Below, in pieces: positions 52,522 to 60,800 of a stretch of DNA of 64,000 bases. The stretch's first letter is position 1. Each line of letters begins with the position of its first letter. The position numbers and the translations under genes are program-made. Source of the stretch: Polaromonas sp. AER18D-145 (GTDB taxonomy: Bacteria > Pseudomonadota > Gammaproteobacteria > Burkholderiales > Burkholderiaceae_C); contig NZ_NBZV01000021.1 in assembly GCF_002379095.1 (NCBI RefSeq), positions 1 through 64,000 on the forward strand, read 5' to 3'. Under the pieces are notes generated by a model. The model was not told the origin of the DNA, searched no databases, and saw nothing but the letters and a program-made list of their open reading frames with translations.

Positions 52522-52738
52522 TCGTTAGCTCAACTCGGGGGATCTTGCCGTAAGGCAGGGCCTTTCCCTGACTTGGGAATTGATTTTTCCAACTCTTCGG
52601 CACTTCCGTGCCGTACGGCTGGAGATTTTGGGCAGCTTTTCGCTGCCAATCATTGGCGTCACTTGACGCCGCGTATCGAGCTTCGCTCGGTATTTCAACC
52701 CGCAGGGCCCGCCCTGACGGGAGGGCTTCTGCATTTTT
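52515..52738 (+). promoter_or_regulatory. Stacked-hairpin leader cut by the IS element
   Basis: Hairpins in order: CGACTAGTCG (52515-52524); TTGCC/GGCA near 52545-52556; TTGG..CCAA near 52574-52592; CGGCAC/GTGCCG (52598-52613); GGCAGC/GCTGCC (52631-52647); GGCGTC/GACGCC (52655-52670); CGAGC/GCTCG (52677-52689); GCAG/CTGC enclosing CCCG/CGGG (52702-52732). This is the densest array of the window. It originally ran into the Shine-Dalgarno of the glycine-zipper gene (now at 54096); the IS4-family element separates them. Confidence 0.65.
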
Positions 52739-52747
52739 ATCTGGAGA
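52739..52747 (+). repeat. Target-site duplication, left copy
   Basis: ATCTGGAGA, repeated perfectly at 54082-54090 on the other side of the IS. It contains the GGAGA ribosome binding site of the downstream gene. Confidence 0.85.
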
Positions 52748-54081
52748 CAGTAGTGTCCGGTGAACGCCGCTCGGTTTCGGCAGGAAGCCAATAACCACGC
52801 GGGTTAGCGGCCCGTTTTATTTGGTGCCGATTTGAATTTCGAAGCCACTTTTGTGAGTAGTTTCCCCAGATTGACTTTTTTGGGGATTCCTCATGAATCT
52901 TGGCAAGACGCTTTTCGCCCAGTTGATGGAGTTTGTGCCCTGGACCAGCTTCGCTCGCATCGTTGCACGTTACTCCGGCGATGCGCGAGTCTCCGCGCTG
53001 CCCAGCACCGAGCACTTTCGCATCATGGCCTATGCGCAGCTGACCTGGCGCGAGTCCTTGCGCGACATCGAGGCGACGTTGGGTGCCAACCCCGCCAAGC
53101 TGTACGCGATGGGCCTGCGCCAAGCGGTGCGTCGCTCCACGCTGGCCGATGCCAACGAAAGACGCGACTGGCGTATCTGGGCTGATTTCGCTGCAGTCCT
53201 GATTCGCCGGGCCAACAAGCTCTATGCCGACGAGCCTCTGGGACTGGATGTGAACATCGCGGGCAATGTCTATGCGCTGGATTCGAGCACCGTCGACTTG
53301 TGCCTGAGCCTGTTTGACTGGGCGCCGTTTCGTTCGACCAAAGCGGCGATCAAGTTGCACACGCTGCTGGACTTGCGTGGCTCCATCCCCAGCTTCATTC
53401 ACATCAGCGACGGCAAGGTGGCCGATGTCAATGTGCTGGATATCTTGCCGCTGGAAGCGGGTGCTTTCTACATCATGGATCGGGGCTATCTGGACTTTGC
53501 CCGTCTGTACACGATGCACCAGGGCGGAGCCTTCTTCGTCACCCGCGCCAAATCCAATTTCAACGCCAGGCGCGTGTATTCGTCCACGGTGGACAAGACT
53601 ACAGGCGTGGTGTGCGATCAGTTGGTGGCACTCAATGGTCACTACGTTGCCCGCGACTACCCCGAGCAACTGCGCCGGGTGCGATTCAAAGAACCATCGA
53701 CGGGAAAGTCGTTGATCTTTCTGACCAACAACACGACGTTGCCAGCGCCTGTTATCGCCCAGTTGTACAAGAACCGTTGGCAGGTGGAGTTGTTCTTCAA
53801 ATGGATCAAGCAGCATCTGCGCATCAAGCGATTCCTGGGCAACAGCGAGAACGCCGTGAAGACTCAGGTCTGGTGCGCCATCGCCACCTACGTGCTCATC
53901 GCCATTGTCAAAAAGGAGCTGCAACTCAAATCCTCTCTCTACACTTGTCTACAGATTTTGTCGGTGTCGGTTTTCGAGAAAACCTTGATTTCATGCGCCT
54001 TGCAGACCGATGACTACAAAACACAACCACCACCCGACGCTAACCAGTTGATTTTGTTGGGGTTTTGACCGGACAGTAGTG
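52748..54081 (+). mobile_element. IS4-family insertion sequence, 1334 bp
   Basis: Ends are CAGTAGTGTCCGGT on the left and, as reverse complement on the right, CACTACTGTCCGGT (12 of 14 match), flanked by a perfect 9-bp duplication ATCTGGAGA. It contains one intact transposase gene. Intact ends and duplication indicate a recent insertion. Confidence 0.9.
52893..54068 (+). CDS. IS4-family DDE transposase
   Basis: A 391-aa transposase. N-terminal DNA-binding region (MNLGKTLFAQLMEFVPW..), catalytic Asp in YALDSSTVDL (about 126), second Asp in FYIMDRGYLDF (about 197), and the YREK-type signature around Glu in YKNRWQVELFFKWIK (about 297), followed by the ..FLGNSENAVKTQVWCA region. Length is normal for IS4 (ISPepr1-like) members. 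No frameshift or internal stop, so it is probably active. The stop codon lies in the right terminal repeat region. Confidence 0.95.
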   Translation: MNLGKTLFAQLMEFVPWTSFARIVARYSGDARVSALPSTEHFRIMAYAQLTWRESLRDIEATLGANPAKLYAMGLRQAVRRSTLADANERRDWRIWADFAAVLIRRANKLYADEPLGLDVNIAGNVYALDSSTVDLCLSLFDWAPFRSTKAAIKLHTLLDLRGSIPSFIHISDGKVADVNVLDILPLEAGAFYIMDRGYLDFARLYTMHQGGAFFVTRAKSNFNARRVYSSTVDKTTGVVCDQLVALNGHYVARDYPEQLRRVRFKEPSTGKSLIFLTNNTTLPAPVIAQLYKNRWQVELFFKWIKQHLRIKRFLGNSENAVKTQVWCAIATYVLIAIVKKELQLKSSLYTCLQILSVSVFEKTLISCALQTDDYKTQPPPDANQLILLGF

Positions 54082-54090
54082 ATCTGGAGA
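54082..54090 (+). repeat. Target-site duplication, right copy
   Basis: ATCTGGAGA, identical to 52739-52747. Because the duplicated bases include GGAGA, the gene at 54096 keeps its ribosome binding site after the insertion. Confidence 0.85.
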
Positions 54091-54095
54091 AGAAA

Positions 54096-54641
54096 ATGCA
54101 AGTCCTCAAAAATATGAGCCTGGTCAATCGTGTTCTGGCTGTTCTCTACGTTGCGGCTATTGCTGTGGTCCTCGGTTTCGCGCCAGGGGCAAAAGCACAG
54201 TCCGGCAACGTCTACGCCAGCTCGCAAGCGCAGGTGATGTCGCCGACCATGAAGGGTGTGATCCTGCAGGTCAGCATGAAGCTCGTGCAGCCCTCAGGCA
54301 TCACGCGAACTGGTGGTGCGGCGATTGGTGGTGTCCTTGGCGGCCTGATGGGAAATCAACTCAGCGGGCAGGGCAAGGCATTTGCCAGCGTCCTGGGAGC
54401 GACTATCGGCGGGTTTGTGGGTGAACGCGCGGCAAACGCCGCGTTTTCATCGCGTGCCCAGGAACTGGTGATCGGGTTGTATAACCCGACCACCGGTGCC
54501 CTCAGCAGCACTGTGACTGTGATTCAGCCTGAGCCTTTCGAGGCAATGTCGCCGAATCAGCAGGTGCTCATCTCGAACACCAACGGGGTGTTCCGGGTGA
54601 TCAAAATCAGCATGGACGCACAGACGGTCAGCTACCGCTGA
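54096..54641 (+). CDS. Glycine-zipper surface/membrane protein
   Basis: A 181-aa exported protein: signal peptide (about 1-34, ending PGAKA), no lipobox Cys. Residues about 70-110 form a glycine-zipper two-helix segment (TGGAAIGGVLGGLMGNQLSG, then ASVLGATIGGFVGERAA) as in SlyB-like outer-membrane proteins. The C-terminal domain (ELVIGLYNPTTGALSSTVTVIQP) is beta-rich. It may insert in the outer membrane, and could act in surface exclusion or envelope stress. Its leader has been split by the IS. A strong terminator follows. Confidence 0.7.
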   Translation: MQVLKNMSLVNRVLAVLYVAAIAVVLGFAPGAKAQSGNVYASSQAQVMSPTMKGVILQVSMKLVQPSGITRTGGAAIGGVLGGLMGNQLSGQGKAFASVLGATIGGFVGERAANAAFSSRAQELVIGLYNPTTGALSSTVTVIQPEPFEAMSPNQQVLISNTNGVFRVIKISMDAQTVSYR

Positions 54642-54660
54642 GTTGTCTAAGTCAAGAAAA

Positions 54661-54688
54661 AGCCCGCACATCCGTGCGGGCTTTTTTT
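54661..54688 (+). terminator. Rho-independent terminator, second intron site
   Basis: AGCCCGCAC / GTGCGGGCT (54661-54682) with a four-base loop and seven T residues (54682-54688). The second intron begins 4 nt later. Confidence 0.92.
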
Positions 54689-54691
54689 ATG

Positions 54692-55341
54692 GTGCGCCCA
54701 GCAGGGCGCACTTACTCGGAGGTGAAAGTCCTCTACTCACCCGGTAAGGGGAAGAGTTAGCCGAAGGCAAGGGTTTCGCGGGCGACTGCGAGTCTGAAGG
54801 AAGCCGGATGGCAAAGCGCTGGCCTGACGAACAGGAAGCGGATATGAGGCGACGTTGTGGGGTAAGCAGTCCGTAATCTGCAAAGCCCAATACTTGCACG
54901 GAACACAACGGCGTAGATCCGACAGGCATAAGCGTGAAGGTAAGTGCGTCATACCTGGGGAGATCTGCATGCGTGCCTTGTGCTACCGAGATCGTGAGGT
55001 GTCGGGAAGCGCATGCAGAAGTCAGCAGAGGGCATAGTAGTTGTGGGACAGGAGGTAAACCAGAAAGAGCCCATGGCGAAGGCCTGAACTTGACATGAGT
55101 GGATAGTCACGCGTGATCTCTGTACGAACAGGACATAAGCCTATGGCAACGTAGGGCCTGCGGCAAGACTGGAGGGGCCGGAAGTCCCGAAAGTGGCGGC
55201 AGGTGTCTATTGGCCAACAGGCGACACGATGAACGAAACGAAGCTCGCTGGGGAAACCCAGTAGTCAGGAACCGCCGTATGCGGAACCGCACGTACGGTG
55301 GTGTGAGAGGGCTGAGGGGGTAACCCCTCACCCTACTCGAT
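54692..55341 (+). mobile_element. ORF-less group IIC-type intron (copy 2)
   Basis: A 650-nt element, start GTGCGCCC just behind a terminator, end CTACTCGAT. Early GGAGGTGAAAGTCCTC is a domain I hairpin found in this class. Domain V lies at about 55270-55301 (CGC triad, CCGTATGCGG / CCGC..GTACGG) and domain VI at 55307-55341 (GAGGGGGTAACCCCTC hairpin). AGAAGTCAGCAGAGG marks the run into domain IV, where a maturase frame would be; none is present. It resembles copy 1 in plan but differs along much of its sequence, so the two are not a recent duplication. Confidence 0.88.
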
Positions 55342-55368
55342 TCCGAAGAATTGTCTCCCGATCGGGAG

Positions 55369-56151
55369 TTAATCCTGAGTTAGGCTTCTTGCGGCGAGAT
55401 CTTCGGCGTCATAGAGTTCCAAAGTGAGGGGCTTCTTCTGGGCGCGCGCCAACTTGATTACGGCATCTGCTCGTCTTCCCCCCTTCACCTCGAACACCAC
55501 CAGCTGGTCGCAAGCATGGACCAGCTCCGCAACCATCTCCGCGCTGAAACGGCTGAGCGGCTGGCCCAGGTAGCGCACAGGCACGTAATGCGCCAAAGCC
55601 CAGTCATGTAGGCGCCATGCCGCTTTGCCATTGCAGAGAGACAAAAGCGTCCAACTGGGCTTGTTGGCCACCGTTTTGCTGATTTTGCGGCCGACAACGC
55701 TGTCAGGGGCCGTATTGGCACCAAAGGACGCGATCGTGGGACCGGCTGCCCACTCCATGAAGCGGTCGACGCAGGCGCCTACAAAGCGATCGGGCAGCTT
55801 CATGGCCCTGAGCTGCTCGAGGAGCTTCTCCTTGGCCATCATTTCTAACCCTAGATCAGGCCGGTCAATCGCGAGGAATCCGAGACCGGCAATCAGGACC
55901 GAATGACGGACCAGGTTCCAATCACTTCGCCAGTCGGATTGACGCGCCTTGGCAAACTTGCGGGCTTCCTTCACCGAGGGGCAAAAGAGGACGCTATCCC
56001 TGAGCTCGGCCTTTGCCGGCATGAACTTGACGCTTTCGTACCAGTGGGCCAGTGACATGTAGTGATGACGCACCCGCTCGGGCTGGCCCGGCGCGGGGAC
56101 CCACGGACCGAAGAAGGAGGCTTTGAGCAGGTCGTCCGGGGGATTCGTCAT
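55369..56151 (-). CDS. NADAR-like domain protein with SLOG-like C-terminus
   Basis: Start placed at 56151 (MTNPPDDLL..), giving 260 aa. Residues about 25-110 resemble NADAR (YbiA/DUF1768-like): HHYMSLAHWYESVKFM, then LFCPSVKEARKFAKA and SDWNLVRHSVLIAGL correspond to the Glu-His/SxxEAxxxG and W-x-x-VR-x-x-V helices. NADAR enzymes cleave N-glycosidic or ADP-ribose bonds. The last 100 residues look like a Rossmann/SLOG domain (CDQLVVFEVKGGRRADAVIKLARAQKKPLTL). A fusion of the two would fit nucleotide-signal or defence functions. Both domain calls are by pattern only. The gene converges on intron copy 2. Confidence 0.5.
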   Translation of the reverse strand: MTNPPDDLLKASFFGPWVPAPGQPERVRHHYMSLAHWYESVKFMPAKAELRDSVLFCPSVKEARKFAKARQSDWRSDWNLVRHSVLIAGLGFLAIDRPDLGLEMMAKEKLLEQLRAMKLPDRFVGACVDRFMEWAAGPTIASFGANTAPDSVVGRKISKTVANKPSWTLLSLCNGKAAWRLHDWALAHYVPVRYLGQPLSRFSAEMVAELVHACDQLVVFEVKGGRRADAVIKLARAQKKPLTLELYDAEDLAARSLTQD

Positions 56152-56341
56152 CCGCCTATGGTAGGTCGCAGCCTCGGCGTGAGATCCCGCGCAATGGTGC
56201 AGTATTGGGCTATTGAGCCTGTGTGGGCGGGATGGCTCGAGTAGGGTGGTCGCGATCAATTGACCCAACAGTTGCAGCAAGCTAATATTCCAACCAATTG
56301 GCGATTCTCGCCTTTGCTGGTCCAGTACCAGCCTGACGTTC

Positions 56342-56581
56342 GCTACATGGTCATCATGTAGCAGGCGCCCAACTTCGGGGCGCCGCATGACCAAATGCCC
56401 GGCTCCGGGCACCTCTGATAGCTCGCCCAGCGCGTGCTTGTCAGCGGCACGGTCACTTCACACCCAAGCAATTCCGGCCAAAACGGTCAATCTCAACTTG
56501 CACGCGTCCGCGCGCGCACGTGAGGGGATCGGCCTGGGGCAACTAACAAATCGAGCCACGCGGCTCAAAACTAGGAGTTTT
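56342..56581 (+). promoter_or_regulatory. Stacked-hairpin leader of the 56584 gene
   Basis: Perfect hairpins at 56342-56362 (GCTACATG, GTCAT, CATGTAGC), 56364-56384 (GGCGCCC / GGGCGCC), 56396-56411 (TGCCCGG / CCGGGCA), 56553-56566 (GAGCC, ACGC, GGCTC) and 56567-56581 (AAAACT, AGG, AGTTTT). The last holds the Shine-Dalgarno AGGAG and ends 2 nt before the ATG. The 432-bp gap between the divergent starts (56151 and 56584) must also hold two promoters. Confidence 0.65.
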
Positions 56582-56583
56582 AT

Positions 56584-56892
56584 ATGGCTGGAATCCAAAA
56601 CAGTCGTGACCCCATTCTCGAACGCAAGCGGCGCATCACCATCTCGATCCCGGGGTATGACGCGGCGAAGGAAGTCAAGAAGGTCGCGGATCGGTTCAAG
56701 CGGCATCGCGAGAGCGAGAAGCAAAAAAGTGAGCATGTCGCGCACCAGGCGAAAGCCGTTCTGGCGGCCCAAGACGCCAAGGATGAACAGCAATTGAGCG
56801 AGCTGAATTCATGGCTGGTCAAACCAACGGCGGAGTCTCCGAAGGCCTCGGCGAACACTCAGGAAGGGAATGCGCAATGTATCTTCCTCTGA
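56584..56892 (+). CDS. Small basic coiled-coil protein, 102 aa
   Basis: Start with AGGAG seven bases upstream, inside a small hairpin. Residues 12-70 are highly charged and helical (KKVADRFKRHRESEKQKSEHV), likely a coiled coil; the rest is polar. No family recognised. It overlaps the next gene by 16 nt; the start of a three-gene run ending at 57571. Confidence 0.65.
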   Translation: MAGIQNSRDPILERKRRITISIPGYDAAKEVKKVADRFKRHRESEKQKSEHVAHQAKAVLAAQDAKDEQQLSELNSWLVKPTAESPKASANTQEGNAQCIFL

Positions 56893-57167
56893 AACGCTGG
56901 TTCATTGCTCCGTCGCTGCCGGCGTACACCGTGCAAACGAAACGCTCGTCAAAAAGGGCCGAATGGGCAGGAGCTGCATTCGGTGTGATCGGCGCGGTCC
57001 TGCTCTGCCTGAACATCGACATGTCGCCATACGGTTGGCACTTCCTGCTGTTGTCCAACATCTGCCTGATTGCGTACGCGGTCCAGATCAGGGCACTTGG
57101 CCTGTTGATGATGCAAATCGTCTTCTTGGCCACGTCGTTCACTGGCATGGTGAGGTGGATGACGTGA
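56877..57167 (+). CDS. Small membrane protein, 96 aa
   Basis: Start at 56877 with AGGAAGGG upstream. A basic N-terminus (KRWFIAP, TKRSSKRAEW) is followed by two or three hydrophobic segments (WAGAAFGVIGAVLLCL; FLLLSNICLIAYAV; LGLLMMQIVFLATSF). The pattern is like small PnuC/YgjV-type inner-membrane proteins, but the match is weak. It overlaps the next start by one base. Confidence 0.6.
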   Translation: MYLPLKRWFIAPSLPAYTVQTKRSSKRAEWAGAAFGVIGAVLLCLNIDMSPYGWHFLLLSNICLIAYAVQIRALGLLMMQIVFLATSFTGMVRWMT

Positions 57168-57571
57168 TGTCACGCAGCGATCTTCAACGGGCGCAGAAGC
57201 CCACAGTACGAACGCATGCGGGAAACGTCGGCCTGGCCGGTGCAATCGGCGGCGGATCAGCTATCGAAGTCACAGCCTTCGCGGGAAAACACTTCGGTGG
57301 CTCGCGGTTTGCGATTGAAACGCAGGTCTACGAGCGTCATGTCGGATGGCCCAGCAAGGCGATTCGCACGCACGCTCTGTACCTGGAGGAGGGCGCACGG
57401 CTGGACGGGCTCATCTCTGCAGCAACCCGCGCTGGGCGTCATGAGGCGCCGGCGGAGTTCGCGTATTCGACGGTGGACGCAGACGGCGACACCGTCGTTC
57501 CGAAGCGTCAGAGCTTCACGCTCATGCGTGTCAACGATGGCGACCGCACCGGCTGGCTGATCACTCAGTAG
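57167..57571 (+). CDS. Hypothetical protein, 134 aa
   Basis: Starts in a TGATG overlap with the membrane protein. Glycine-rich near residues 20-31 (NVGLAGAIGGGSAIEV), then mixed alpha/beta with alternating hydrophobic strands at the C-terminus (SFTLMRVNDGDRTGWLI). No signal peptide or membrane helix. Not recognised. Position makes it part of the 56584-57571 operon. Confidence 0.55.
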   Translation: MSRSDLQRAQKPTVRTHAGNVGLAGAIGGGSAIEVTAFAGKHFGGSRFAIETQVYERHVGWPSKAIRTHALYLEEGARLDGLISAATRAGRHEAPAEFAYSTVDADGDTVVPKRQSFTLMRVNDGDRTGWLITQ

Positions 57572-57605
57572 TCGTTTCGCGATCCGGGGCTTGCCCCATA
57601 ACTCA

Positions 57606-57837
57606 AATGCAAACGCATTGGGGCCCCTTCTTCAGGGGCCTTTCTAAATGGCAGCCAGCGATGCGCTGCCATTTGGAAAGGCTGAAAGGCCAACGAAATC
57701 GAATGAGAGCCGCAAGGCTTTCACGATGCGCTCCGGCGGCTTTGTCCGCGGGACGTGCCGACAACTATTTCCACCTTGTGGGGACTCGCTTCTCCCACAA
57801 GGGGAGAGTCGCGTTCTCGCAATTCCTCAACGAATTG
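57606..57837 (+). promoter_or_regulatory. Stacked-hairpin leader of the methyltransferase-helicase gene
   Basis: Hairpins: AATGC/GCATT (57606-57619); GGCCCCT/AGGGGCC (57622-57640); a long one, CCTTTC.AAATGGCAGC with GCTGCCATTT.GAAAGG (57639-57681); GAGAGCC/GGCTTTC near 57708-57722; CCTTGTGGG/CCCACAAGG (57774-57802); CAATTC/GAATTG (57820-57837), ending at the Shine-Dalgarno GGAG. A longer in-frame start (57607) would translate through these stems and is rejected for that reason. Confidence 0.65.
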
Positions 57838-57846
57838 GAGAAAACG

Positions 57847-60800
57847 ATGGGTACTTCCCATATCAAAAATCAGTCAACGGATTCCTCCGTATGGCTGGCA
57901 GGTTTCAGCATCGACGACTTCGTGGTCCCGTCCAAAAAGACGGAGATTGCGCAGGTTGCCGAAGTTGTCACCAAAGTCGTGCTCGACATGGCGACAGTAG
58001 ATCTGGACGACGGAGGCTTGCCTCTTGAAGAAACAGAGCAGACGGACAGATCAGCTTTCGCGGAAGTGATTGCTGAATGGGGCGTCAAGGATGATCAAGA
58101 GCAGGACTGGGCGGACCGCAAGGTTCCCTGGCCTCAAATTGATCCCGACTCGTTTAAGCCTGCAGCGACCGCGGAGCGCCGCATTGAGGACAACCTCAAT
58201 GCGATCAAGCTCATGCGGGAGATCCAGGCCACGGGCCGACCAGTCGACGACGCGGACAGGGCATCCCTGCTTCGCTACTGCGGCTGGGGCGGTTTGGCCA
58301 AGATTTTCGCGCCAGATGGATCTACGCCTCACGGCTGGGCCCACTACCGCGACGAGCTGGAGCTGCTGACGAGTGAGAAAGAGTTCACTCAAATGCGTTC
58401 GTCGATCACATCGGCGTTCTTTACCGATCCCGCGCTGGTCCGCGCCGCATGGGAAATCGTGCGCCACCTGGGTTTCAAGGGTGGCAGGGTAATCGAGCCA
58501 AGTGCAGGGCCGGGCCATTTTCTTGCCGGCATGCCGGCTGATCTTGCCAACAAGAGCCAGATCAGTGCAGTCGAGCTCGATCCGATCAGCGCAGCGCTGC
58601 TGGAGACGGGTTTTGCTCCCTTGGGTGTGCAGGTTCAGTCCTGTGCACTCGAGAAAGCGAACCTGCCAGTAGCGTTTTACGACTGTGTGATTGGCAATGT
58701 GCCGTTCGGCAACTTCCGGTCGCTTGACACGTCAACCGCTGCCTACGCGGACTGGAGCATCCACAATTGGTTCATAGCGAAAGCTGTTGACCTGGTGCGC
58801 CCCGGTGGACTGATCGTTTTGATCACATCACGTCACACGATGGACAGCACCAAAAGCGCTCATCGCAAGTGGCTCGCGGCGCATGCCGAACTGCTCGGTG
58901 CATACCGGCTGCCGACAATGGCGTTCAAAGGCCAGGCAAACACCGAGGCTGTCACCGATCTCATGGTCTTCAAGAGACGTGAGATGCCCGACTTCAACGC
59001 GGGCGGGTGGATTGAAATGGCAAAGGCAACGGAGACGATGCTCAAGCCAGGCCAGCCAACCAGCTACTACAGCCCGTCGCGCGGAAATTGCACGTACGAC
59101 CCGCAGATCAACAGCTACTACGTCCGCCATCCGGAGAATGTGGTCGGCCTGTTGGAATGGGAGTCTGGCCAGTTCGGTGAGAGCTTGAATCCGAAGTTCG
59201 GTGGTCACATCGAGGCGTTGGAGGCGGCGTTGTCCGAAAGGACTGCAAAGCTGCCGGCTCTGGTCTACCAACCAGATCAACGAAACCAGGAAGGCGTGGC
59301 CCCCAGCGGGCTGAATCGCTACAGCTTGGATGCGCACATCTCACCTGGTTCGTTCGTCCTGAAAGACGAAAGGATCTGTGTGTCAGAAGGCGCCGAGCTG
59401 CTGGATGTCGATTCGATGTACACCGGGACGGCGCGCAAGCGTCTGATCGGGATGATCGTGTTGAAGTCAAAAGTGGTCGATGTGATCGCGCACCAGGCAA
59501 AGTCCCAGGACGATGTCCGGCTCGCTGAGCTGCAAAAGGACCTGAACCGGGAATACGACAATTTCGTCAGTGCCTGCGGATACCTGAGCACGAGCGCCAA
59601 CAGTCGCTTGATGCGTGCAGACCCCGACTGGCCAGTCATGCTGGCTCTGGAGGTCTGGAATGACGAGGAAGGTAAGGCTGAGAAGGCCGACATTTTCTCG
59701 ATGCGGACCGTGGGACACAGAACGGTGCCGGAGAAAGTGGACAACGTCAAGGACGCCATGTTGATCAGTCTTGCTCTATACGGGCAGATCGTTCTCAAGG
59801 ACCTTTCGCTTCGCACCGGCACGCCGGTGATGCAAGTGGTGAAGGAACTGAGCGAACAGCAACTGGCATTCCGAGATCCGGTGGCCGCGAAGTGGGTGCC
59901 GGCGGATGAGTACCTTTCGGGGCACATCAGGGACAAGATGATTGCTGCAGCTGCTGCAGGCCCCGCGTATGCGGGGAACGTACCGGCGCTCGAGGCGGTT
60001 TTGCCTCGTGACCTTGGACCGCTGGATGTGGAGGCACGCCTTGGGGCGCCATGGATCCCAGTGGATGTGATTGAACAGTTTGCAACCGAGCTAGTGAATG
60101 CCAAGGCGAGCGACATTACCGTCTCGTTTGAAGCGTCTACGGCTTCGTGGAGTCTCAAAACGTCGAACTGGCGTGTTGAGTATGTTGGCGACAACATCCT
60201 GCAGACAGTGAAATGGGGCACTAGCAAGCGATGCGCTCTGGTGTTGATTGAAGCGGCGCTGAACCAGCAGCCACCCACCATCACGGTGGAGTGCGACGGA
60301 AAGCGTGTGGTTGACCGAATGGCCACACTTAGCGCGCGAGAGAAATGGCAGGCGATCCGGGATCAGTTCCGGGTCTGGATCTACCAGGACGCCGACAGGC
60401 GCGACCGATTGCTACGGATCTACAACGATCTGTTCAATCAGCTGGTCGAACGGAAATATGACGGCTCGCACCTGCTCCTGCAGGGGATGTCGTTGGTGAT
60501 GGACCCATACGGGCATCAAAGAGATGCCATCTGGCGCATCCTTGTCAACGGTAATACGTTGCTCGGACACTGCGTTGGCGCTGGCAAGACGATGGTTTTA
60601 TGTGCTGCCTCGATGGAGATGCGGCGGCTGGGTAAGGCTGTGAAGCCTGTCCATGTCGTTCAAAACTCAACCCTGGAGCAGTACACGGCCGAGTTCGTTC
60701 GCTTGTACCCTCAGGCGAAAGTGCTGATGGCGAGTAAGGAAACTTTGCATGGGATTAATCGCAGAACTTGGTGCGCGAGGGTCGCGACTGGGGACTGGGA

